NCBI RefSeq assembly: GCF_001649575.2
Contig: NC_051451.1
Location: 22,242,785 to 22,306,784 of the forward strand
Direction: 5' to 3'
DNA: 64,000 nt
DNA from: Kryptolebias marmoratus
Lineage: Eukaryota; Chordata; Actinopteri; Cyprinodontiformes; Rivulidae
The position numbers and the translations under genes were made by a program. How positions within the stretch are numbered: position 1 is the stretch's first letter; each line of letters starts with the position of its first letter. Under the pieces are notes generated by a model. That model was given only the letters and a program-made list of their open reading frames with translations, was not told where the DNA came from and did no database searches. Shown in pieces: positions 12,201 through 22,860 of this stretch.

Positions 12201-12588
12201 ACGTAGGGCCAGCATTTTTCTTATCTGTAATACAAATCACTGTTTCATTCTTAACAGGCCACTAATGGTGTGTTTTTGTTACATTTATTCCTGTTTTGAA
12301 CTGATCTGGACATTTTTAAGAGTATAAAACTAAATTGTGTATTTCCTGCTGTGTTACATTTTAAACAGGAAAGCTCTGTTGTAACCCGTTGACCCCAGTC
12401 AGTTTTTTAGTAATATCTATGAAAACCGGCTCTCTTTTTGCCTTTTCTCTCCGCTCCAGACTTACAGAAAGCAGAGTGCTTCTCGAAGGAAGGAACATCA
12501 GCTCGGCTCGTCTGCGTCGACGAACGGCCACGCGAACGGCACGCCGTCGACGGAGCACGCTGCCACCAGGAAGCTGAGGGTGGATTGA
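6224..12588 (+). CDS. elovl5: Elongation of very long chain fatty acids protein 5
   Basis: Seven coding exons join in phase to 294 aa: 6224-6281, 6397-6584, 9040-9117, 9402-9573, 10021-10145, 11537-11671, 12460-12588. ELOVL5 is an ER membrane condensing enzyme (3-ketoacyl-CoA synthase) that lengthens C18-C20 polyunsaturated acyl-CoAs. The start [11 protein letters not shown] is typical of ELOVL5. The catalytic histidine box HVYHH is at residues 143-147 (9504-9518), preceded by a [15 protein letters not shown] stretch. Tryptophan 231 (11606-11608) matches the Trp position reported to limit chain length in rat ELOVL5, where ELOVL2 has Cys. The tail ends RKLRVD, consistent with a basic ER-retention end. 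There are multiple hydrophobic membrane spans. Candidate polyadenylation signals are at 12951-12956 and 13108-13113. No break is seen. Introns hold a foldback element, a hAT-like fragment and a Tc1 relic. Confidence 0.97.
7080..7205 (-). repeat. hAT-like dispersed fragment, copy 1
   Basis: Read on the minus strand, this segment matches the segment at 42236-42345 in order: a 'tccagatc/ccagacc' block, 'agtcttatctggac', 'aaatttcagta' and an AT-rich tail. The other copy begins with ggggtccccaaa followed by ggcccg, a start seen in hAT-type non-autonomous elements. This copy is degenerate and non-coding. Confidence 0.5.
10340..10740 (-). mobile_element. Degenerate Tc1/mariner-like transposon relic
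   Basis: On the minus strand, bases 10683-10640 translate as [14 protein letters not shown], matching the conserved Tc1 transposase stretch around 'N-(T/I)-(V/I)-P-(T/I)-(V/I)-K-H-(G/S)-G-G-S'. The preceding bases (gatgagctttatttttggc) also resemble the Tc1 coding context. The rest of the frame is broken by stops and diverges, and no full-length transposase remains. It lies in an elovl5 intron. The outer limits are approximate. Confidence 0.5.
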
Positions 12589-14609
12589 TATTTGAGAAAC
12601 TGCTAGGGCGAACCCATGTCTTCATATCTGGGATAGACGAGCACTTAATTCAGATGAAACAAGCCATAGCCGCATCCAGTATACCCAGAGACTTTTCATG
12701 TTTTTTCCACACTTAACTGCTGATTATTGAATTATTAAATTATTATAAATATAAGAGAAGAGTACTGTAGTGTTGTTGACACTGTACAATATGCCTTCCA
12801 CACCTTTTACAGTGAATTAATTGCAGAAAAACAATAATCTCCTCGTTGCTACCAGCAAACAGAAACACTTTGTGGTGTTTAGTGATGCTTTGCACAGAAA
12901 CGGTGAAGTTTGTCGGCAGAAGAAACACAAAATGACATCAGTTGAAGGGGAATAAATAAACACAAAACCTGCTATCATTTTAAATGTGTAACTACTGTAG
13001 AGCCTTATTTGATCTCATTCCTGCCTTTGCAGTTAGATACTCCTAACATTTTATACTCGTTGGTGCTGTAAATAATTTAATTCAGACAAGGCGTAGCAGA
13101 AAAGAAAAATAAAATGGTGTAAACTTCTGTTGATCGGTCCAAATCTTCTCTCAGAACAGCTTCACCTCTGGGAGGTTTTTATTTGCACTTCAGGTTCTCT
13201 CACAGCTTGATTAAGGTTGAAAATTCACACCAAAACATTAACTGTATTCCTCTGCGACCCTTCTTCAGTGGAACAAGTTGTGTGTCCAAGTACTCGTTAT
13301 GTTATATGAGCCGCTTCTCTTTGAGATTCAGCTGATGAATGGATGAAAAGGGGTCACTTTTCCATCTCTGGAGTCATCGCTCCCGTTTCAAAAGCAACAA
13401 AACCGTCGCAAACTATGAGAATATGACCTCTTTTTTTATTTTAAACCACAGGAGCACAGTGGTTTTCTTTTTCTAAGCATAAAGCACTCATTTAAACCAA
13501 AAGGTTAAGTTTAGGTGCCATCTTTTAAATGCCCCTTCGGCTTGTCCTGATGGCTTTTAAAAATTGTAATCGAACATCTTTCAGCGTGCAGATTAGCCAC
13601 CCGGGAACCGTTGTCGTGTTGTGATCAGAAAAATGAACATCAGCCACTGCGAGAGAAACTTTCAGTACTTCTTAACCTGCCGTTAACTCTCTCTGTCAGG
13701 GACTACGATGATTTAAAGGACAAACCAAACCACCTGTAGGGCCTGTAAATCCTCAAATCTTCAAATCCCAATTCTTCTTTAGTAAAATTGATTAATTGCA
13801 ATCATTTATAAGAAATAAGACAGGTTAGAAAGCACACTGAGGTTGATTTTGTTTGAAATAAACACCTGGAATGTGTGGTTTTTAACACTTAAGAAGATTA
13901 ATGAATAAAAAACAATCAGTTCAGACTAGATTAGCATAAAAGCTTTAAACAGACAGAAAGTCACTGGCGTTTTGTCACAAATGATCAAATTAACCTATAA
14001 AATGCTAAAAACCCATTTCAGAATTTGATAAAACCAGGGTGGCTGTTTCCATCTATCTGTGTAGCTTCATACGAGCTGCAGGACTTACCAAAGACGGGTT
14101 TCACTGAAACTTTGACTTTTCTCAAAGTGTGATCAGTTTTTTAAAAAAGGAAGGTTTTACGGATTCTACAGTAATTAAATGTCATGTTTATTGTACTTCC
14201 TGTGACCTCCACAGACGATTGTTCATTGTTTTGTTCTGGAGGACAAAAGCAGAAAAACGTTTAAATTTCACTCCCGAGCTGCAGACTCAGTGAAATGAGA
14301 CCCATTACCCAAACGTCCCATTATTCAACCTCCCTGCGTTACACAAACATCCTGTTTCTCATAACGAATCCACGTCTGCTGCGAACGCAACACGAACCAA
14401 ACGATTTCAGCCTCACGCTTTTCATTTGTTTACACCAAGGGCCGAGGAGGCGTCAATGAATGTAAAAACCTAACACACAGCTTTGGGTTTTAATCCGGTT
14501 TGACTCTGGATTAATGTGTTGTCACCATCGATGATGATGGTCGTGACTCGTGCTTTATTCACTGTAACATTCAGAATAAACTCCACATGGAAACCTTGTT
14601 TGTTGTTGT

Positions 14610-14960
14610 TTTCCTTGAAGGAATGCATCTCACCGGCTGCCTTTCATCGCAGAGTTTTAAACTAAGATCATCTAATGGTCATAATTGTGTTTTTTGGTCA
14701 TATAATATTGCCAGATCCCTCACATGCACTTAGATGTCCATCCAATGACTACTTCCTGAGAAATTCATTAAAATATCATGCAGCTTAAAGCTTGGAACTC
14801 CACTTTTTCACCAGTTTTAGAAGCTTTAGAACAAATAAAAGTCTAGCTGCTTTGTGTTTAAAAAAAAAAAACCTTCAGGATTGATTAAAACCCTTCCAGT
14901 GGTTCATGAGATATTTTGCTGACAGACAAATGCACACCAACACTTCAGCCTTTTGGTGGT
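14610..14960 (+). repeat. Dispersed repeat family, copy C
   Basis: The copy carries the 'gaatgcatctcacc' start block, the 'ttttaaactaagatcat' block, a 'catccaatgactacttcctgag' block and an end block 'ggttcatgagatattttgct' followed by 'ccttttggtggtg'. An unrelated AT-rich piece of about 100 bp appears to interrupt it near 14780-14880. Confidence 0.7.
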
Positions 14961-15525
14961 GAAAGATAAATATAAGAGTGTTATGAAGCATGTTTATTAA
15001 AAATGTTGTTTCTGAACTTTCATTTCCCAAATTTTGAGGCAAGTGAAAACATTCTGAAAGAATTAAAATTATGTGCAGAAATACTTTCTTCATGGACACA
15101 TTCAACATAATTTATTTGGATTATTGCTCGTAATCCGAATGCACAAAAGGCTCCGAATGGTAAAAATCCCGAGCGAATTGCAGAGTTGTTGTTTTTCTTC
15201 CCTTCAGCTCATGAAGACTGACAACGTTTCGGTGCAGCCATCAGTTGAAACCCAACCTTCAAACAAACCGAACAACACCAGCTGAGTAGTTTATTTCAGG
15301 GCCGGACTGATTGCGTTGTTTTTGTGTTTTTATCCATTTCCTGTTCCTGCCTGAAGCTAATGGACCACAGCAATCAGCTCAGTCACCACAGTTGCTTTTA
15401 TCATCAGAACATGTTTGTTTTTATTCTGCCTCCTCAGTCCCGATCACTCTGTAAGCTCCACAAGTCAAGGTCTCCGACGTTGTGGGCATTCTTGGTCGTA
15501 ATGCTCTGATCTCGTGAAGCTTTAA

Positions 15526-15550
<25 letters not shown>
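15526..15550. repeat. AAT microsatellite
   Basis: An uninterrupted run of AAT triplets of about eight units, followed by a short complementary ttattat stretch. Confidence 0.9.
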
Positions 15551-15557
<7 letters not shown>

Positions 15558-15722
15558 CTTCTGTTTTTACTGAAAGTCAGCTTCCTGCTCAGTCCTGACT
15601 TCCAGTAGGTGGTCAGGGTTGAGACACCAAGGTGCTTTCACTTCCACTTCAGAGGGACTGCTCGGACTTCCTCAAACTGATGTGAACTGTGAGAGAAGGT
15701 CGACGCACTAAAAACTGTGACC

Positions 15723-15744
15723 CACACACACACACACACACACA
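15723..15744. repeat. CA microsatellite
   Basis: A perfect CA dinucleotide run of about eleven units. Confidence 0.9.
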
Positions 15745-16687
15745 GCGTGAACATGGGTTTGGAGAAGACAAACTTGTGAGCTTCAGTGGCAGATCCTGGC
15801 CAGCCACTGCTTCAGAGATGCTTATTCAGAGCTGAGACCGTGGCCTGAAGGAGTTTAAATACACGTCTTCATGTTGGATTTGATGTCAGTTAAATGTGGC
15901 ACAAAGTGCGTTCACTAAAACACTTGGGTTGTGTTGCACTTCCTCTTCACTGAAAACAAGCATTACTTGTAGTTCTCCAACATAAATGCCTTCTCACTCT
16001 TGATAAAAGATGCTAAATAAATTGTATTTTTCTGCTCCTGTGCCTCCTGTTGCGTCCACGTCCATTTCCCTCGTTGTGAAAACACGAACGCACCAATACT
16101 TGTTCACAGATCTGTTATCCATTTTTAACAGAACCTCTGCAAAATCTTTAAAAACCTGCTGAAGTGAAGTCAAAAAGCAGCACTTTACTCTGATCCAGAT
16201 CAACTGTTTTATGATTAATTCCTCGCTGAAAATCCCGTCTGAGCTCGATTCCCAGAAACTAATACGTGGATTAAATCCTTGTGTCCGCTGTGAGACCAAC
16301 GCTGCAGAAGTCCGACATCAGATCTGTAATGTTGGCTCTCTGACATTGTGTAACAGAACCTGTATGATTTCCTGCCCGAGTCATCAGGACGACCCGCCCG
16401 GCTACAAACTCCTTCACTCAGTGAGTGTTGGTTCGGCACTCACTGCGGGCTTCCTGCTTCCTAGTTTCTGGAGAAGTTTTACAATCTTTCTGCCTTTGCA
16501 TTCTTCATACTTTATCTACGACTGATTAACGAAACGCTCAGCTCATTCAGGAGACCGATGGTTTTATAACTTTTATACTTTACAAAGTATTTAACTTTAT
16601 TTACAAATATTTTCATCATAGAAATACACCGAGATCATTTCAATTCCTTCAAAATCACAGTTCTCTTTGAAACCTGCTTCAGCACTT

Positions 16688-17200
16688 TATATGCTACCTT
16701 TAGCTTTTAGCTATTATTCTGCTATTTTAACTAGCCTTTTACCACTTTTAGCTACTCTTCTGCTACATTTTGTGACTTTTAGCTCTCATTTTGCATCATT
16801 CAGCTAGCATTTATGTACTTTAGCTTTTAGCTAATCTTTTGCTGGTTTTAACTTTGAGCTAGCTTTTAGTTCATAGCTATTTTTTGTTACTTTTAGCTTG
16901 TGTTTTGCTGTTTTAAACCAGGTTTTGATACTTTTTTTTACTACTTTTAGCTGTTAAATAGCATTTTGTATTTCTAGCTTCTAGCTACACTTTTGATATA
17001 TTTAGCTTTTTTTCATACATTTGATTTTAGCTAGCCTTTAGCTACTTTAGCTTACCTTTAGCTAGTTTTCTGCTACTTTTAGCTAGTCTTGTTGCATTTA
17101 ACTCTTAGCCAGTCTTTTGCTTTAAGCTAGTGTTCTGCTACTTCGAGCTAGCATTTTGCTACTTTTGGCTTTTAGCTCGCGTTCTGCTCTGTTTCAGCTT
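16688..17200. repeat. Degenerate tandem array rich in 'tgctacttttagct'
   Basis: About 500 bp consists of imperfect repeats of a unit close to tgctacttttagctagc, with unit length drifting between roughly 15 and 40 bp and frequent AGCT palindromes. There is no sustained open frame. It lies downstream of the fbxo9 stop codon and may fall within its 3' flank. Confidence 0.8.
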
Positions 17201-17590
17201 CTTTGGCAAATTTCAGCAGCCATTCAGCACTCAGCATGCCCACTGTTTGATTTGGTTTTCATCTTTGTTTATTTGAGGAAGAAAGTGAGCCATGAAACAA
17301 ACAAACAAACAAACAAAAACCATGTGAACATTCATTGCTTGGAACAGGTGGGAAAGGTTGCTATTTAGTTTAGCTCTCAGCAAATCACTAATTTCTGATT
17401 ATCAGAAAATAAGAAGCGTCCTAACAGGCAAACCTGAAACATAACATGCTTGCGTTTAGGAAACATGAGGGTTTTAAAAGCGACACCATAATCCTGTTAC
17501 AGCACTAAACAGACAGACTGAGGAGTATGCTGCTTTTTTTGTTTTAAATGGTGAATCAGCTTCTTCTGTGATCAGGTGCTTTTCTGCTCC

Positions 17591-20500
17591 TTACAGAGGC
17601 TGCTCGGAGAAAGCAGTGTAACTCTTCACACGTGCAAAGAAGAAGGGTGTGTACATTTTGTCAAGGTCGAACGTTGTAATGACCGTCTCCCCAGTCAACC
17701 TAAAAACATTGATTATTGTTAGCAGGTTTCAAAACGACAATATTCTCTTTCTCAATGACGCAGACGCCGTTGAGTCTTACTTGTAAGTGATGTGGCAGGA
17801 GTGGTGGATCCACACAAGCTTACTGAAACTCTGCTGCCCCCTGGAGGACAAATGCAGTCCCACGTGGAAGCTGTGCTCAGCCTCGGGAGCCGGGCTCCGC
17901 CGGTAGAACCGATTCCTGGGAATCTCAGCTGCTTTCTGTCAACAAACGAGGCAGTATAAAAGCTCACTGGTTAACTGGTTACCTGCATCATTCAACAACT
18001 AATACAGGCGTTTCAAAAGGAAAAAATTAAGTCAAAGGACTTGATTGTGACAGAACTGCTCAGTGTTATGTGACGTTAAATGTTAGAAACATATTTTTCT
18101 ATTCTGGTGCAGCAGAAGAGGAAAGACCAAAGATGGCCTCAGTTTTCTCACCTCCTCTTTTTTCTTGCAGACAACAGCAAAAACTTTGGTTTGATTGTCC
18201 GTCTCCTGCAGCAGACGGTAATGACCGAACAGAACAGATTCCATTCTGGAGAACAAAGAGAGAGAAATGAGCCAAAACGACGATTCTGAGAACGCTTCTC
18301 TTGCGTAGTGACGCCCGTTCAGTCCGACTTGGAGGGTTGGAGGCGCACCTGGGGTTTCTGGTACGCAAGCGGGGAACGACAGACAGAGGGTCCTCGGGGG
18401 TGGTGAGCATCAGGACGTGGCCATCAGGGAAGAACCGGAGATACCTGCAGAAACATCATGTTCACATACTTCACTTCATGCAGCACCGGCACATAAACTG
18501 GAAGGTGTTTGATCGAGACTTTAGAGTTGACCAATCAGAACAGGCCGTCAATGTGAAGAGAGCTTCTTGTTTTGAATTAAATTGGTGAAATTGTGCCAAC
18601 AAACAGAACTGCCTTAGTGGGGACTTTAAAGGCGATACATTTACCTGAAATACGCAACATGATGCCACGCCCTGTAAAACCCATCCAGTGACTCCTCTCC
18701 TTGACGGATGTATGATGTCTTGCTGATATAAATGCCTGTAGAGACATACAGAAAGTCTTAACTGGGTTTGGACTGTAGCGACACTTTGGCCCTTGTTAAA
18801 CTTCTTTTTACAATATAATATTCTCAGAACTTGGCCAGATAAGACGAGGAAACAGGAAACTGCTCCCATAAAAAGCAAAGCAGAAGTCGAACAGACAAAG
18901 TTACCATCAAAGCGAACTCGCGGCCTCTGCAGAAACATCTCCCTCCAGGACTTAAAGGGTACAAGCTTGGTGCAGTTGCGCCCCCACACTCTCAAACAAG
19001 CAGAACGCCAAATCTCTGGATCCCTGAGGAACATTAGAAGTTGGGAAAAGCAAACTGAGTCAGCGTTAAATCAAGATATAAGACTCAGAGTTTTAATTCC
19101 TCCAACGAGAACGTCACCTTGCACAAATGTAAAAGCCCCGGCACACCAGAGACAGCTGCTCCAGGGTCCGCATGTCCAGATCGCTCGACACAACCCAGCG
19201 AAATACGTACATCAGGATTTCCCGTGGCAAAGCTGCAGTCAGAGAACACAAATGGCAAACCGGACCTGCTGATGCCACGCTTCCATCTCAGCTCAGGTGA
19301 CTGACTCTACCTGAAATATGCGTTTGAGTCATTTCAAGCTCAGGGGTGCAGATCTTTGGAAAGGCGCTCTCCAGGGTGATCTGCTGCTCAAAGTAGGCAA
19401 GGAGATCCTCGATCTCACCATCAGCATCGATGTCTTCCCTGCTGCAGAAAAACAAACACTCACTTTAGAGCCAATGCTATAAAATTTGGACCAAAAAAAA
19501 CATACAAAACTTCTGTTTGCTGCGAGTAAAACTGCGTTGGCAGACATTTTAATTCAGGTTTATGATCCTTCCCAGTGTGTGACTGTTCAGCAGTTCAGCC
19601 AAAAGAACATAATTTGTTTCTGTACCGACAGCTTTATTACAAAAACGCTTCACAGATTTACAGCCTCTTTTTGTTTAGAGATTAAAGCGTGCAAACAGAG
19701 ATGTAAGACGGTTTTTAGTGTATAAACAACAAATTAGAATGTTTAAAAGTTAAAAAACTCAGCTTACAAGTTTCCTCCACCTCTGTCTGTGTCAGCAGGA
19801 GGACGGCTGTAGTTGATTTTAAATTCGATGTCGGGAACAAGCTGCATAGCCAAGCGATAGAACTTGATAGCTGCAAAGAAAAACATCAGATCAGATCTCA
19901 ACAGAATAAACAGTTTGATGAGAAAGGCAAACCGAGGAGGACTGTGAAACTAAATTCAGTTACAGCTGAGATTATTCACAACTTTCATGTAAAATGAAGC
20001 ATGATTTGAAGAATAATTCCCATCTTTATACCTTCGTAAACAGCCCCATTCTGCTCCTCCTGCACAGCTCTCAGAAACAACTCTGTGGCCTGAGGATCGA
20101 AAATAATCTGTCATTCTCCACACAGCTCATACAGAAGACTCAAGAAAATGTTTGGGTTTTTTTTTAATGACTTGCTTTTTCTTCCCGAGCAATGTCTTGC
20201 GTCCTCCTTACGCCTTTGGCTCGAGCCAGTCGCTCGCCCGCTCCACTCGCCCCAGAGCTTGGTTTGAGTTCGGACATCCACTGAGCTCTGAACGCAGTGA
20301 GCTCCAGCTGCAAAAAGATATGACATTACCCCTCAAAAAAAATCAATCAATCAATTAATCAATCAATCATCCATCCATTTTATTTACCAGCTTCTCTTTT
20401 CCGGGTCGCGGGGAACTATCAGTTCTTTCATAACAACAGGGTTCACCACGATAATGTAGTTAAAATAATTGGTAATATCATAAACTCCCACAAAGAATAA

Positions 20501-22603
20501 CAGCAACAGAATTAATTTAGCCCAGAAGCATAAAAACTAAATTTCTCGCATAAAAACATCTAAAACTGAAGTGAAAGTCCTGTTTTTTTAACTCATATTC
20601 TTGGTTTTTACACTTATAGGATACTTATTGCAAAGACATGAAGACTGGATGAAAAAAAAATTCATAAAGAAAAGCAAAAACAATATTTTCCTCATTGACA
20701 GTTGTTTGTGAGCTAATTTTATGACAGAATGCCAACTAACCCACATTTTTTTACCTAAAGAAACAGCTGAAGTGACTGAAAAAAGGGTCAAACATTAAAC
20801 TTAAAGGACATATTTTGTTTACCTGCACAGACTACAGCCAGCCTAATGTGGGTCCATAAAGTGCTTTGTTTACATTGAGTGTGGACCCACGTTTCAGGAT
20901 TGCATTTAGTAAACTAATTCAAACTGCACCATTTGATAAAGTTCAGGATAACCTTTTAATGATTTCATACTTTGCAATGAGTGGCTTTAAGGGAATTTAT
21001 AAACTTATTTACTACTTGTTTTTCTCTTTGTAGCTTCTGTGAGCATCACCTCCTGGGCACAAGGTTAATTTAACTTTATATTTCTACAGAACAGAGTGAG
21101 AATACGTTCTCTTTAAACATCAGAAACAACTCAGATGCAGTGCAGAACAGAATAATATGACCAAAACAACACATTGATGTTTTCTCACCTGAATGTTTGG
21201 TTCATCTGAACTCTCATCTTCATCCTCCTCCTCTAACGTACCTTCAATATTTGCATTGTCTTCAGCCTGTACAAACAGAACAGGACTCTGCATATTGCCG
21301 TCTGGTTATGGGAGGCAGAAACGTGTCAATAATACGTGGTTACAGGAAGTTTTTAAACCAAGGGTAATGTTAACGGTTTGTTTTAGGAGCTGACCAGTCA
21401 CAATGCTGCCTAAATGAGTCTTAATGAGGATTTTTTTTCAATACCGAGCTAATATTATTTTCAAATTCTTCATCTCAAGAGCTTCAAAATGATACGTAGT
21501 TTGTTGTAATTTTGTTTACAAGCGTGCTGCTTTGAAAACAGAATTTTTATTGGTCTGGAGGGATGTCATTCCCCTAAGCTTAACAAATATTATATAAAAG
21601 GAATTTCCTGACAGAGATAAAACGGCTAATTTAAAAGGAAATAAAAAGGATAAGGATTAAAATAATTATTTCTGAGGACATGTCAGTTGGAAAACTCTTG
21701 ATTTAAAAAGGTCATTTAGTTACTGTGATCGCTGGATGGTGTCTTTATGGACTTAATTACGGCAAAAATCTATATTTTCATGTTCTTTTTACAGCTCATT
21801 CAGACTCTCTTTGCCAGCACGGGTCACATATAAAACCCAAGTCCTGTTTTGATCTTTAGCCTGCAACGCCCCTGCCATTAAATGCACCGTAATAACACTT
21901 TTTATTAAAGAAGGACTTACTTTACAGTAAAATGGCACCTTTGGTTTATAACACTCCAGCAGATGTGGGAAGGCTGATAAGTCACACTGCTGTGAGCATT
22001 GTTTACTTAACATTTTGAACCAGTCAGGAGCTCTTAGTTAGTTAACTTAGTTAAATATACTTTACAGTGTGTATATAATTTCCTTCCTTCTTTTAGGGCT
22101 ACTGTAGCTCAGTTTAAGTTCCTCTTTAGCCTTATTTGTGTTGCATTTTGTTTTGAATTTTTATGCTAACGATCTTTTTGGTGACAAAATGCAAATAATA
22201 TGAAACTTCCTTATTGCTCAAGAGATAAAACAGTGCAGAAAAAGCATGTCATTCTGACTACAATATGTATTAAAATTAAAACTTGACTCGACTGAAATGA
22301 ACAAAACTGAACACTCACGACTCAAGACGAGCAATTTTAATTATTTTTGTCGCCTAATATTAGGTGAAGATAATTTTACCTCAGTGCAACATAAACAAAA
22401 ATCACTTTTCACGGTCTCCTATGTGTAAGTTTTTAAAAATTGCAGCTAATTTCGGGTGAGAAACGGTTTAACTGAGCCGACTCGTAAACTCCAGGTTACC
22501 TTTAGCCAGGTGATGCTAGCTGCGTTAGCTAACCTAGCGAGGAGGAGGAGGGGGGCGACTTGTTTACACCTTTAAAAGCAGGTAAAACACGGCGACCCAC
22601 CAT
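17591..22603 (-). CDS. fbxo9: F-box only protein 9
   Basis: Thirteen minus-strand exons join in phase to 415 aa: 22601-22603, 21189-21266, 20212-20307, 20032-20089, 19768-19870, 19311-19441, 19118-19232, 18905-19023, 18645-18735, 18349-18444, 18152-18245, 17781-17935, 17591-17699. FBXO9 is a substrate receptor of an SCF (SKP1-CUL1-F-box) ubiquitin ligase. In mammals it targets TTI1/TEL2. Visible parts are an acidic N-terminus, [11 protein letters not shown] (residues ~32-42), a TPR-like helix pair around [20 protein letters not shown], an F-box from [13 protein letters not shown] to RDPEIW (about 155-205), and the C-terminal FBXO9 domain ending [14 protein letters not shown]. The start is inferred: exon 2 opens with the conserved AEDNAN..., so the needed Met is the ATG at 22601-22603 directly before donor gtgggt. 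Exon 6 has a tandem acceptor (start 19441 or 19438). Head-to-head with cilk1. Confidence 0.95.
20341..20420 (-). repeat. AATC microsatellite with dispersed-repeat tail
   Basis: A run of atca/aatc units (20341-20370) leads into 'catccatccatttta' and 'ccgggtcgcgggg'. The last two motifs match the 3' end of a very common tRNA-headed fish repeat in reverse orientation. The fragment lies in an fbxo9 intron. Confidence 0.55.
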
Positions 22604-22860
22604 GACACTATGGCCGGTAGCTTTCCTCGTTGTCTTCGCAGGTGATCGACGGTGCCGCTTACAGTTCACGGTCGGAGAAACGGACCACGCAGCGGACATA
22701 TTTACGAGCTCGGAGGAACGCAGCCATTTCGCTGAGCGGCCCCGGAGCCTCGGTGGCACAGACCGGAAGAAGTGAGCCGAAGTCGGGGCGGAGGAGTGCT
22801 GAGGCGCCCCTGCTTCTCTCCGGAGAGCCCCCCGTGTGTCCCCTTCAACCTCTAAATAAT
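22500..22860 (-). promoter_or_regulatory. fbxo9: CpG-rich promoter and first exon of fbxo9
   Basis: The base composition changes from AT-rich flanks to a GC- and CpG-rich block that covers the inferred fbxo9 exon 1 (ending at 22601). A second ATG on the minus strand upstream (about 22731) opens a 22-codon frame that stops before the exon end. If transcribed, it would be an upstream ORF. The transcription start was not located precisely. Confidence 0.6.

Larger units (their letters stand above)
12589..17590. other. elovl5 3' UTR and gene-poor spacer to fbxo9
   Basis: The first ~0.5 kb is probably elovl5 3' UTR, with AATAAA at 12951 and 13108. After that no exon chain or known protein is visible. 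The spacer holds a copy of the dispersed repeat (14610-14960), an AAT microsatellite, a CA microsatellite and a long degenerate agct-rich tandem array (16688-17200). A candidate fbxo9 polyadenylation signal on the minus strand is at 17268-17273. gcm1, located here in human, was not recognised. Confidence 0.6.

Noticed and set aside
12438..12716. 92-codon plus frame over the last elovl5 exon
   Set aside because: The correct frame is fixed by splice phase and gives the conserved C-terminus. This frame is an overlap artefact of GC-rich codons.
18793..19272. 159-codon plus frame opposite fbxo9 exons 7-8
   Set aside because: It is antisense to two coding exons and crosses the intron without splice signals.
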